Of a DNA stretch of 64,000 bases, positions 45,632 through 54,066 are shown one piece after another. The translations under genes and the position numbers were made by a program. The first letter of the stretch is position 1. Each line of letters begins with the position of its first letter. Below the pieces are notes generated by a model that was given only the letters and a program-made list of their open reading frames with translations, did not search any database and had not been told where the DNA came from. This DNA comes from Pseudorhodoplanes sinuspersici (lineage in GTDB: Bacteria > Pseudomonadota > Alphaproteobacteria > Rhizobiales > Xanthobacteraceae): positions 4,148,501 to 4,212,500 of the forward strand of contig NZ_CP021112.1 of the NCBI RefSeq assembly GCF_002119765.1. The letters are read 5' to 3'.

Positions 45632-46021
45632 TCAACCCTTCTTGTCCAGCTCGGCGATGATCTCGCCCGCTTCCTTGAAGGCGTGATTGGCGGCCGGAAC
45701 GCCGCAATAGATCGCCTGTTGGATGATGATCTCCTTGATGTCGTCGGGCGTAAAGCCGCCTTCGACCAAAGCCGCCCGCACATGCATGCGGAATTCAGCC
45801 CATTTATCGAGCGCCAGCATGGTGCCGATCACCAGGACGCGGCGGGTGCGCTCGTCGTAATGCGGGCGGGTCCACACTTCGCCCCAGGCATAGCGGGTGA
45901 TGAAGTCCTGGAATTCGCTGTTGAACGGTGTCTTGCCGGCATTGGCCTTGTCGACCCAGGCATTGCCGAGCACCTTGCGGCGCCGCGCCATGCCGGTGTC
46001 GTAGCGTTCTTTCTCGTCCAT
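45632..46021 (-). CDS. pcaC: 4-carboxymuconolactone decarboxylase
   Basis: 129 residues from ATG 46021, with GGAG six bases upstream (an adjacent ATG at 46024 is also possible); upstream in-frame sequence overlaps pcaD and is a shadow. RRRKVLGNAWVDKANAGKTPFNSEFQDFITRYAWGEVWTRP and RVLVIGTMLALDKWAEFRMHVRAAL are the standard PcaC core with the catalytic helices. It converts 4-carboxymuconolactone to 3-oxoadipate enol-lactone. It follows pcaD by 13 bases. Confidence 0.93.
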   Translation of the reverse strand: MDEKERYDTGMARRRKVLGNAWVDKANAGKTPFNSEFQDFITRYAWGEVWTRPHYDERTRRVLVIGTMLALDKWAEFRMHVRAALVEGGFTPDDIKEIIIQQAIYCGVPAANHAFKEAGEIIAELDKKG

Positions 46022-46034
46022 CATTTTCTCCAGA

Positions 46035-46814
46035 TCAGCCAAGGAAGCCGATGACTTCCTTCGCGTAAGCCTCAGACTGCTCGACATTGGCGATATGCGC
46101 AGCATCGACGATGGCGAGCTTCGATCCCTTGATGCGGTCGCGGATGAATTCGGCGGCCTCGACATTGGTCGCCATGTCCTTCGATCCGGCGATGATCAGT
46201 GTCGGCGCGGTGATAGCTTTGATGATCTCGCGATGATCCATGTCGCGCACGGCGGCGCAGCAGCCGAGATAGCCCTCGACCGGTGTTGCGATCATCATCT
46301 CCTTCATCCGCGCGGTGACGTCGGGATTACTCTTCTGGAAATTCTGCGTCAGCCACGCATTGATGACCGTGTCGGCGATGGCCGCAACGCTGCCGCCTTT
46401 GGTGACGGTGTCGATGCGCGTATGCCACGGTGTCTTGTCGGGATAATAAGTGCTGGTGTTGGACAGGATGAGTTTCTCGATCCGCTCCGGCGCATGGGCG
46501 CCAAGCCACATGCCTTCCATGCCGCCCATCGACAGGCCGAGCCAGTTGACCTTTTTCAAGCCGAGGCCATCCATCACCGCAATGGCGTCGCGGGCCAGCA
46601 ATTCCATCGTGTAAGGACCTTTGGGCACGCCGGACCGGCCATGGCCGCGGCGATCGTAACGCACGACGCGATAACGGCCGGCAAACGCCTCCATCTGCGG
46701 ATCCCACATGTGCTTTGTGGTGCCGAGCGAACTCGACAGCATCAGCACCGGTGCATCGGCCGGCCCTGTAACCTCGACATCGATGGGACAGCCGTGGGAA
46801 TCGATAACGGGCAT
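46035..46814 (-). CDS. pcaD: 3-oxoadipate enol-lactonase
   Basis: 259 residues, alpha/beta-hydrolase fold. The nucleophile elbow is GLSMGG with Ser95, oxyanion region LSSSLGTTKHMWDPQ, and a late His in VDAAHIANVEQ as the third triad member. It hydrolyses 3-oxoadipate enol-lactone in the protocatechuate branch of the beta-ketoadipate pathway. Directly followed by pcaC. A palindromic repeat separates it from pcaB. Confidence 0.92.
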   Translation of the reverse strand: MPVIDSHGCPIDVEVTGPADAPVLMLSSSLGTTKHMWDPQMEAFAGRYRVVRYDRRGHGRSGVPKGPYTMELLARDAIAVMDGLGLKKVNWLGLSMGGMEGMWLGAHAPERIEKLILSNTSTYYPDKTPWHTRIDTVTKGGSVAAIADTVINAWLTQNFQKSNPDVTARMKEMMIATPVEGYLGCCAAVRDMDHREIIKAITAPTLIIAGSKDMATNVEAAEFIRDRIKGSKLAIVDAAHIANVEQSEAYAKEVIGFLG

Positions 46815-46854
46815 TCAGTTTCCTCCAGTGACTTTTGTGAAATGCAATATCTCT

Positions 46855-46933
46855 CCGCTCATTCCCGCGAAAGCGGGAATCCAGACAGTATCTTTAACGA
46901 GGTCTGGGTCCCCGCTTTCGCGGGGACGAACGG
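46855..46933. repeat. Palindromic repeat between pcaB and pcaD
   Basis: 30-base arms at 46855-46884 and 46904-46933 with a 19-base spacer; the first begins CCGCTCATTCCCGCGAAAGC. Same family as 32467, 36089, 38761 and 61490. It splits the pca cluster but would be part of the message if pcaB, pcaD and pcaC are co-transcribed. Confidence 0.88.
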
Positions 46934-46954
46934 AGCAGGATCAAGCGCGGACAT

Positions 46955-48319
46955 TCATCGTCCCGTCTTCGCGGTCGCGATCAGCCGGTCGATGAATTGC
47001 TGCGCGACGCCCTGATAGCTCATGGGTTCGAACAGCTTCGACAATTCATTGGCGGGGATCACCGCGGTGACCTTGGGATTGTCGGCCAGCGCCTGCTTCA
47101 GCGGAATTCCATCCGCATGGGCTTTCTTGCTGGCCTCCTCGACCAGCTTGTGTGCGTCCGACTTGCCGATCCTGTCGGCGAGCCGGAAGGCGACAGCTTC
47201 AGCCATGATTTGTCCGCCGGTGATGTCGAGATTGGCGCGCATGCGCTCGGCGTCGACGTCGAGCCCTTCGGCAATGTCGACGACCGACGTGAGCGCGCCG
47301 GACGTCACCAGCGCGAGGGCCGGGAAGGTCGGCCATTCCGCCGCCCAGGCGCCCGCCGCGCGCTCATGCTCCTGCACTTCGGCGGCCAGGATCGTCGCGC
47401 AAAGCTGCGGCGCAATCGCCGCGCAGGCAAGGCCGGCCGCCGCGGCCACGGGATTTCGCTTGTGCGGCATGGTCGAGGAGCCGCCGCGGCCTTCACCCGC
47501 CGGCTCGAAGGCTTCGCCGACTTCCGTCTGCATCAACAGCGCGACATCGCGCGCGATCTTGCCGCAGGTGCCGGCCAGCATCGTCAGCGCCGTTGCGACT
47601 TCGCCGAGCCGGTCGCGATGGGTGTGCCACGGGCCGTCCGGCAAAAGCAGATCGAGTTCTTTGGCAAAGGCGATCGAGACATCGATGCCGCGGTCGCCGA
47701 GTGCGGCGAGCGTCCCGGTGGCGCCGCCGAATTGCAGCGCCAGCGATTCCTGGCGCACCCGTTTCAACCGCGCGCGCGCGCGGGACAGCGCCGATGCATA
47801 ACCCGCGACCTTGAGGCCGAACGGCATCGGCAAAGCCTGCTGCAGCCAGGTGCGCCCGACCGTTGCCGTGTGCCGATGCTTTTCCGCCAGCGTTGCGAAA
47901 GCCGGGATGGCACGATCGAGATCGGTGATCAGCGCATCGATCACTGCGCGTAATTCGAGAACAAGCGCAGTGTCGATGATGTCCTGGCTGGTCGCGCCCC
48001 AATGCACATAGCGCGAGGCGTCGCGATCGCTCTTGGCGACTTCCGCCGTCAGCGCTTTGACCAGCGGGATGGCGAGATTGCCTGCGGCGACGGCGGCAAG
48101 GCTCAGCGCATGCATGTCGTAGAGCTTGGCCTGGCAAGCCTGTGCGATCGGCATGGCCGCGCCGGACGGAATCACACCGACCGATGCCTCGGCGGCCGAG
48201 AGCGCGGCCTCGGCCCGCAGCATGCGCTGCAGGCGCGCGGTGTCGGACACGATTTCGCGCATCGCCGCGCTCGAGAAGAGCGGGCCCATAAGCGAAGACG
48301 GCATGAGTGGGCTGGACAT
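46955..48319 (-). CDS. pcaB: 3-carboxy-cis,cis-muconate cycloisomerase
   Basis: 454 residues from ATG 48319, which has AAGGGG eight bases upstream. It belongs to the fumarase/aspartase superfamily, with GATSQDIIDTALVLELR, GRTWLQQALPMPFGLKVAGYASAL and the signature GGSSTMPHKRNPVAAA. The HGI-like region of PurB is absent, and the ensemble with pcaD and pcaC supports PcaB. It makes 4-carboxymuconolactone from carboxymuconate. Protocatechuate dioxygenase (pcaGH) is not in the window. Confidence 0.92.
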   Translation of the reverse strand: MSSPLMPSSLMGPLFSSAAMREIVSDTARLQRMLRAEAALSAAEASVGVIPSGAAMPIAQACQAKLYDMHALSLAAVAAGNLAIPLVKALTAEVAKSDRDASRYVHWGATSQDIIDTALVLELRAVIDALITDLDRAIPAFATLAEKHRHTATVGRTWLQQALPMPFGLKVAGYASALSRARARLKRVRQESLALQFGGATGTLAALGDRGIDVSIAFAKELDLLLPDGPWHTHRDRLGEVATALTMLAGTCGKIARDVALLMQTEVGEAFEPAGEGRGGSSTMPHKRNPVAAAAGLACAAIAPQLCATILAAEVQEHERAAGAWAAEWPTFPALALVTSGALTSVVDIAEGLDVDAERMRANLDITGGQIMAEAVAFRLADRIGKSDAHKLVEEASKKAHADGIPLKQALADNPKVTAVIPANELSKLFEPMSYQGVAQQFIDRLIATAKTGR

Positions 48320-48537
48320 GCGATGGCCCCTTTGGATTTGCGCGCGCACCCTAGAGCATGGCCCGTACGAATTGAATCCGGGTCCGCACAGGTTTTTGTC
48401 GCGGGGGCACATTTTCTGTGCCGAACCGGTGCTCCGTCACCGGAAACAGGGGTACATGCAGGGAATGCAGACCCGCCACCTCGGCTGCATCGCACCGCAC
48501 ACTTGCGTCGAAGGCCTGAAATCGGCGATACCGCCGC

Positions 48538-49185
48538 ATGTTTGACCTGACCCTCTCTTTTGATAACGGCCCCGAGCCGGACGTGACGCCGCTGGTGCTC
48601 GACATCCTGAACCGGCGTTCGATCAAAACCACGTTCTTTGTCATCGGCCAGAAAGTGAGTAAGCCGGAATGCCGCAAGCTCGCCGAGCGCGCGCATGCCG
48701 AGGGTCACTGGATCGGCAATCATTCCTGGACGCATTCAATCCCGCTCGGCGAACGCCGTGAGGCCGATATCGCCGAATTCGAGATCGGACAGACGCAGGC
48801 CGCGCTTCAAGGCCTTGTTCATCCACACCGGTTTTTTCGTCCCTTCGGCGGCGGCGGCAATCTGGACCGGCGTCTGATGTCCGGCCCGGTGGTCGAGTAT
48901 CTGAAGCGCGGCGGCTACACATGCGTGTTGTGGAATGCGATCCCGCGCGACTGGGCCGATCCCGATGGCTGGGTCGATCGCGCGATGGAGCAATGCCGCT
49001 CGCAGCCCTGGACCCTGATGGTGCTGCATGACTTGCCCACAGGAGCGATGGCGCATCTCGAACAGTTTCTTGATAGGGTGGGCGACGCGGGCGGGCGCAT
49101 CCGTCAGGACTTTCCACCCGACTGCACCCCGATCATCGACGGACAGATTGTGCGGCCGATCGATCACTACGTGGCTGCAGCCTGA
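48538..49185 (+). CDS. Polysaccharide deacetylase (NodB homology) family protein
   Basis: 215 residues. The NodB domain has motif 1 LTLSFDNGPE (normally TFDDGP; here Asp-Asn), motif 2 GNHSWTH with the metal His pair, motif 3 FFRPFGGGGN, and later VLWNAIPRDWADP and LMVLHDLPTG, which provide the remaining catalytic Asp and His. A cytoplasmic enzyme (no signal peptide) of about the usual size. It would remove N-acetyl or related groups from a sugar. It is 24 bases upstream of coxG but unrelated in function. Confidence 0.85.
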   Translation: MFDLTLSFDNGPEPDVTPLVLDILNRRSIKTTFFVIGQKVSKPECRKLAERAHAEGHWIGNHSWTHSIPLGERREADIAEFEIGQTQAALQGLVHPHRFFRPFGGGGNLDRRLMSGPVVEYLKRGGYTCVLWNAIPRDWADPDGWVDRAMEQCRSQPWTLMVLHDLPTGAMAHLEQFLDRVGDAGGRIRQDFPPDCTPIIDGQIVRPIDHYVAAA

Positions 49186-49209
49186 TTATTTTTAATGGAG
49201 TGACCCGCT

Positions 49210-49659
49210 ATGGCGATGACGATGACCGGTGAAGTCCCGCTTGCTGCAAAGCGCGAGGATGTGTGGGCAAAGTTGAACGATCCGGCGGTGCTGAAGGCCT
49301 GCATTCCCGGTTGCGAAGAGTTGAACATGCTCTCGGATACCGAATTCGAGGCCGTGGCGGTCAACAAGATCGGCCCGGTCAAGGCGAAGTTCAAAGGCAA
49401 GGTGCAACTGACCGATCTCGATCCGCCGAATGGCTACAAAATCTCCGGGCAGGGCGACGGCGGCATTGCCGGCTTTGCCAAGGGCGGCGCCGTCGTCCAG
49501 CTTTCCGATCACGAAGGTGGCACGCTGTTGAAGTACGATGTCGAAGCCCAGATCGGTGGCAAGCTGGCCCAGCTCGGTCAGCGCCTGATCAACGGCGCCG
49601 CCAAGAAGATGGCCGACGATTTCTTCGCAAGATTTGCCGAGGCCGTGAAGGCGGGCTGA
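49210..49659 (+). CDS. coxG: CoxG-type SRPBCC protein (carbon monoxide dehydrogenase subunit G family)
   Basis: 149 residues with a START/SRPBCC fold: MTMTGEVPLAAKREDVWAKLNDPAVLKACIPGCEEL is the typical opening, and GQGDGGIAGFAKGGAVVQLSD and ISGQG the mid-part. CoxG proteins are membrane-linked in CO oxidisers and help recruit CO dehydrogenase, but most homologues have unknown roles. It lies 3.8 kb before coxS, with unrelated genes in between, so it may not belong to the cox operon. It is followed by an SDR gene at 91 bases. Confidence 0.8.
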   Translation: MAMTMTGEVPLAAKREDVWAKLNDPAVLKACIPGCEELNMLSDTEFEAVAVNKIGPVKAKFKGKVQLTDLDPPNGYKISGQGDGGIAGFAKGGAVVQLSDHEGGTLLKYDVEAQIGGKLAQLGQRLINGAAKKMADDFFARFAEAVKAG

Positions 49660-49750
49660 TCGGATATTTCGGCGCCGCCGACTGCATTCTCCCGGCACGC
49701 CGCAAGGCGTGCCGGTCGCGTATCGGCATGAGCGTAAGGGGGCGGATACC

Positions 49751-50452
49751 ATGACGGAGCGTGTCGCAATCATCACCGCCGGTGGCTCCGGCATGGGCGC
49801 GTCGGCCGCGCGGCGGTTGGCCAAGGACGGCTATCGGATCGCCGTGCTGTCGTCATCCGGCAAGGGCGAGGTGCTCGCCAAAGAGTTCGGTGGGATCGGC
49901 GTCACCGGCTCCAACCAATCAAACGACGATCTCAAACGGCTGGTTGACCAGACGATGGAGCGATGGGGACGCGTCGATGCGCTGGTGAACAGTGCGGGCC
50001 ACGGTCCGCGCGGTTCGCTTCTGGAGATCACCGACGAGCAGTGGCACACGGGGCTCGACGTCTATTTGATGAATGTGATCCGTCCCACGCGCTTGGTGGC
50101 ACCGATCATGGCCAAACAGAATACGGGTGCGATCGTCAACATCTCAACGGCCTGGGCCTTCGAGCCGAGCGCCATGTTCCCAACGTCGGCCGTGTTTCGC
50201 GCCGGGCTCGCGTCCTACACCAAGATTTTTGCCGACACTTATGCCGCCAGCAACGTGCGCATGAACAACGTGCTGCCCGGCTGGATTGATAGCCTGCCTG
50301 CGGCAGAAGAGCGGCGGCAGAGTGTACCGATGCAGCGTTATGGAACGGCCGAGGAGATCGCCGCGACAATCGCGTTTCTGGTCTCCGAGGGCGCGGGCTA
50401 CATCACCGGCCAGAATATCCGCGTCGACGGCGGATTGACCCGGTCTGTGTGA
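49751..50452 (+). CDS. SDR-family protein lacking the catalytic Tyr and Lys
   Basis: 233 residues from ATG 49751. The Rossmann part is present: TAGGSGMGASAARRLAKDG for the dinucleotide (TGxxxGxG-like) and NSAG (80-83). Ser132 (IST) fits the catalytic serine; thirteen positions on, the expected YxxxK becomes T145-S-A-V-F149 within FPTSAVFRAGLASYTKIFA. With Tyr and Lys both absent, classical oxidoreductase activity is unlikely unless another residue substitutes. It may bind NAD(P) for a regulatory role or use a different mechanism. Strongly similar to SDR in the C-terminus (ITGQNIRVDGGLT). Confidence 0.82.
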   Translation: MTERVAIITAGGSGMGASAARRLAKDGYRIAVLSSSGKGEVLAKEFGGIGVTGSNQSNDDLKRLVDQTMERWGRVDALVNSAGHGPRGSLLEITDEQWHTGLDVYLMNVIRPTRLVAPIMAKQNTGAIVNISTAWAFEPSAMFPTSAVFRAGLASYTKIFADTYAASNVRMNNVLPGWIDSLPAAEERRQSVPMQRYGTAEEIAATIAFLVSEGAGYITGQNIRVDGGLTRSV

Positions 50453-50489
50453 TCGCTAGCAGCGGCGGCGCCGAGCGGCGGCGCTCGAT

Positions 50490-51377
50490 CTAGCTCGGCT
50501 CAGGAAAGCCGAAGAGGTCGCGCGCGTTGCGGCCAAGGATGCGATTGCGGACCGTCTCATCCGGGACCCATTCCAGCATCAGATCCAAAAGATCGCCGTC
50601 GTTCGGCATGATGCGCCCTTGCATATTCACATGCGGCCAATCCGAGCCCCAGAAGAGACGCTCCGGTGCTGCTTTCACCAGCGCCTTCGCGATCGGCGTC
50701 ACTGCGGCATAGGGGAAGTCCTGCCTGGTGCAGCGCATCGGCCCTGACAGCCGCACCCAGATTTTTCCTGAGTCCAGCATGCGCAGAATGGTTCTGAAGG
50801 CGGGCTGATCCACGCCGCCTTCGGCTGGTATCGCACCGAAATGGTCCAGCACCACTCTTCCAGGCAACGCGGTGAGCCGGTCGGCATAGTCATCCAGATC
50901 GCGCGGGGAAGGATAGAATTGCACAACCCATCCCAAATCCGCCGCCATCGCGGCGATGCGCTCGGAGAGGTGCGGCAGATGCGCGCCGTGATGCGGGCTG
51001 ACGAAGCGGCAGCCGCGGACGCCGAGATCGTGCAGCTGCTTCATCCTCTCGGCTGTCGTGTCCAGGGGCAGCAACGCCACGCCGCGGAAGCGATCGGGCC
51101 AACGGCGCAACGTATCCTCCAGATGGCGGGTATCCATGCCATAACCGCCGCCGCTGACGATCACGGCATAGCTCAAGCCGAGGATGTCCTGCATCGCGAG
51201 ATTCGTTTCCGGAAGCGCATCCTCGGAAATGTATTTGCTGCCGGGATCGAAGGGATATTTCTCCGCCGGGCCGAACAGATGGATTTGTCCATCGACCGCG
51301 CCGGGCGGGCAAATCAGGCGCGGCTTTTTCGGGTGACGATCGGGCGGCGGAGTCAGCGGCGGCACAGTGAACTTCAC
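50490..51377 (-). CDS. Amidohydrolase 2 family hydrolase (LigI/PDC-hydrolase-like)
   Basis: 295 residues of a TIM-barrel hydrolase. The second conserved His is in VDGQIHLFGP (His33); the first of the usual HxH is Gln31. VVLDHFGAIP gives His179, and LFWGSDWPHVN gives Asp246 in the C-terminal metal or base position. Closest in pattern to 2-pyrone-4,6-dicarboxylate hydrolase (LigI) and its metal-independent relatives. It overlaps the downstream end of a Bug-type binding protein by 4 bases (ATGA), so the pair is one unit and the transported ligand may be its substrate. Confidence 0.78.
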   Translation of the reverse strand: MKFTVPPLTPPPDRHPKKPRLICPPGAVDGQIHLFGPAEKYPFDPGSKYISEDALPETNLAMQDILGLSYAVIVSGGGYGMDTRHLEDTLRRWPDRFRGVALLPLDTTAERMKQLHDLGVRGCRFVSPHHGAHLPHLSERIAAMAADLGWVVQFYPSPRDLDDYADRLTALPGRVVLDHFGAIPAEGGVDQPAFRTILRMLDSGKIWVRLSGPMRCTRQDFPYAAVTPIAKALVKAAPERLFWGSDWPHVNMQGRIMPNDGDLLDLMLEWVPDETVRNRILGRNARDLFGFPEPS

Positions 51378-52336
51378 TCCGGACGGATATTGGCGGCGCG
51401 GATGACCTCACGCCATTGGGGAATCTCACGCTCAATCTGCGCACGGAAGACGTCAGGCGTGCTGCCGATCAGCTCAACACCTTGCGGCATGAGCCGCTGC
51501 GCCACCTGTGGGTCTTTTGCCGCGGCAGCAAGTGCCTTCGACAGCGTTGCGCAAGCTTCCGAAGGCGTGCCCTTGGGAACCAAGACGCCCATCCATAAAA
51601 TTCCTTCGAAACCTGGGACGCCAAGTTCGTCGATCGTCGGCACGTCTGGCGCTACCGCCGCACGCTGTGCACTGGCAAAGGCCAATGCGCGAATGGTGCC
51701 AGCCTTGATGTGTGGCGATGCGGTGGCCCATGCATCGAGCTTCAGTGCGACGCGGCCGGCAACCAGATCCGTCAATGCCGGAGCGGCGCCGCGATAAGGA
51801 ATGTGACGCACCTGCAGCTTGAGTTGTCGCAGCAGAAGCTCCATCGCGACATGCGGGTGCGATCCAATGCCGGCGGAGGAATAGGCCAATTCGTTCGGGT
51901 GCGACCGCGCATAGTCAACGAATTCCTGGAAGGTCTTGAAGGGCGCGTCACGCGCCGAGACCAGCACCTCTGGCACCTGCGCGACCAGGGAAAGAGGGAT
52001 GAAGTCGCGCACGACATCCAAGCTGGGATCAGCTGTCAGGCTGGGATTGATGGTGTGGCTGGGGGTCGTGAAGAGCAAAGTGTACCCGTCGGGATCGGCG
52101 CGCGCGACGCGCTGGGTTGCGACATTGCCGCCAGCACCGGGGACATTTTCGATGACGATCGGTGTATTGCCCAGTTCTACGCCGAAGCGAGCAAAGACGA
52201 CGCGAGCTGTGACGTCGACAGCTCCGCCCGGCGGAAAGGGCACGATGACGCGGATGGCTCTGTCGGGATAGGCGGCATGTGCCATCGCCGGTGCAACGGC
52301 GAGCCCAGCGAGTAATGTTCGTCGCGTGATAGCCAT
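51374..52336 (-). CDS. Tripartite tricarboxylate transporter substrate-binding protein (Bug family)
   Basis: 320 residues from ATG 52336, with GGAGG seven bases upstream. The N-terminus MAITRRTLLAGLAVAPAMAHA has the twin-Arg look of a Tat or Sec signal. The mature protein (AAYPDRAIRVIVPFPPGGAVDVTARVVF) starts with the standard Bug pattern YPxxPIxxIVPFxPGGxxDxxAR. Bug proteins bind carboxylates such as tricarballylate, citrate or terephthalate. No TctA or TctB membrane genes are adjacent, as is common for this expanded family. It overlaps the LigI-like hydrolase gene by 4 bases. Confidence 0.87.
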   Translation of the reverse strand: MAITRRTLLAGLAVAPAMAHAAYPDRAIRVIVPFPPGGAVDVTARVVFARFGVELGNTPIVIENVPGAGGNVATQRVARADPDGYTLLFTTPSHTINPSLTADPSLDVVRDFIPLSLVAQVPEVLVSARDAPFKTFQEFVDYARSHPNELAYSSAGIGSHPHVAMELLLRQLKLQVRHIPYRGAAPALTDLVAGRVALKLDAWATASPHIKAGTIRALAFASAQRAAVAPDVPTIDELGVPGFEGILWMGVLVPKGTPSEACATLSKALAAAAKDPQVAQRLMPQGVELIGSTPDVFRAQIEREIPQWREVIRAANIRPE

Positions 52337-52530
52337 GAGACGCCTCCCCGAGAGAGGAGCTTTAAGGGAAGAAAAACATCTCCCTCGCATCCCCCCGCAA
52401 TTTTTTGACTTTTGCTGCTGGCCACAGTCTCACGGTTCAAAGCAAAGGTGTAGGTCGTGCTCGCTCATGCAGCTTTGCAATAAGTGAGGATCGGGGGGCA
52501 CTCACCTGATCAATGTCAAACAAGCACGTT

Positions 52531-53178
52531 CTACTCGCCGCGCGGCTGGCTGATGTTTCGGCGCCAGAGGTCGGCGACCGACCGGCCCTTGGTGGGCGGC
52601 TCCGGGCTATAGGCGGAGACGATTGTGGCGAGCTCCGAGGGGCCGTTCAGAAGCTCGGCGCTCTGGCGAAGGATCGCTTTACGGACATCCGAATTGAACG
52701 GGATCGAGACGTGCGTGACGATCGAGTTGGTCACCTTGCGCGAGGCGAGATTATAGGAGCCGGGGATCTTCGGATAAGTCGGGCTGTGGATGTTGATGCA
52801 GTTCTCGACCGGGCATCGATACACATCGCCCCAGACCGTGGCGGCATCGAGCGTGATGATCGTCGGATGGAATTTCGCTTCATCGGCCATGCGCTTGCCG
52901 AACATGTAGGCGCGGGCACCGCCGGCCGAATGGCCGATGATCAGCACCGGCTCTTCATCGCGGGTCGACAGGCCAAGATGCGTGTCGATCAGAACGCGCC
53001 AGCCCTGGCGGCGTAGATCGTTGGCCAGCGGCGCGAGCGGCGTCAAAGCGCCGGGCTGATATTGGGCGAGCCCGTTGAAGAGCAGGGCGGTAGGTTTGAC
53101 GGGAGATTGCGCGGCTGCAGGCGAGACGGTCAGCGCCGCTGCAAGGCCCGCGGCTGCGAGTCCCAAGGCGAGTTTCAT
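52531..53178 (-). CDS. Secreted alpha/beta-hydrolase-like protein
   Basis: 215 residues with a signal peptide (MKLALGLAAAGLAAALTVSPAAA, cut before QS). The nucleophile elbow IIGHSAGGARAYMFG gives Ser84. Two Cys in VYRCPVENCINIHSP may form a disulfide in the periplasm. A late His in NSIVTHVSIPF could be catalytic. It resembles the secreted protein at 20111 in layout, minus the Pro/Ala tail. Substrate unknown. Confidence 0.68.
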   Translation of the reverse strand: MKLALGLAAAGLAAALTVSPAAAQSPVKPTALLFNGLAQYQPGALTPLAPLANDLRRQGWRVLIDTHLGLSTRDEEPVLIIGHSAGGARAYMFGKRMADEAKFHPTIITLDAATVWGDVYRCPVENCINIHSPTYPKIPGSYNLASRKVTNSIVTHVSIPFNSDVRKAILRQSAELLNGPSELATIVSAYSPEPPTKGRSVADLWRRNISQPRGE

Positions 53179-53495
53179 GGTACGCTTTACTCGTTACGCA
53201 ATACGGTAAGTTTTAGGCGATGTCGTAAACGGAAAATTACCTACGACGCTTTGGCTAATTTCCTCCTAACGGCCGGCCTGCCCAACGCGCCGCTGCCCAC
53301 CCTAGGCTCCGGCCATAACCCGGATTGTGACAGGCGAGGTGGGGCGCCAATCCGCCGCTTGACCGGCGCACGCGCGCGGTTCAGAGTTGTTCCTGTTCTA
53401 ATTTGCGGAAAACGGCGAGATTTCAGCTCCGGAGGGAGCCATCCGGCCGGTTTCGTGCCAAAAACACTTCGAATCTGTCTTTGAGGAGGGACCTC
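53179..53495. other. Divergent intergenic region upstream of coxS
   Basis: 317 bases between the secreted-hydrolase gene (leftward) and coxS (rightward). It holds the presumed cox operon promoter, but no long palindrome or clear promoter boxes can be named. GAGGAGGG before 53496 is the coxS ribosome binding site. Confidence 0.4.
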
Positions 53496-53966
<471 letters not shown>

Positions 53967-54066
53967 CGCGAGAAGACATCGGAAACTGTCCGTAACGGGC
54001 AAGAATCTGCCCGTTACGTGCAGAGAAACTGGCCGCAACGGGAAGGAATCCGTCAGGGAGAGCGCC

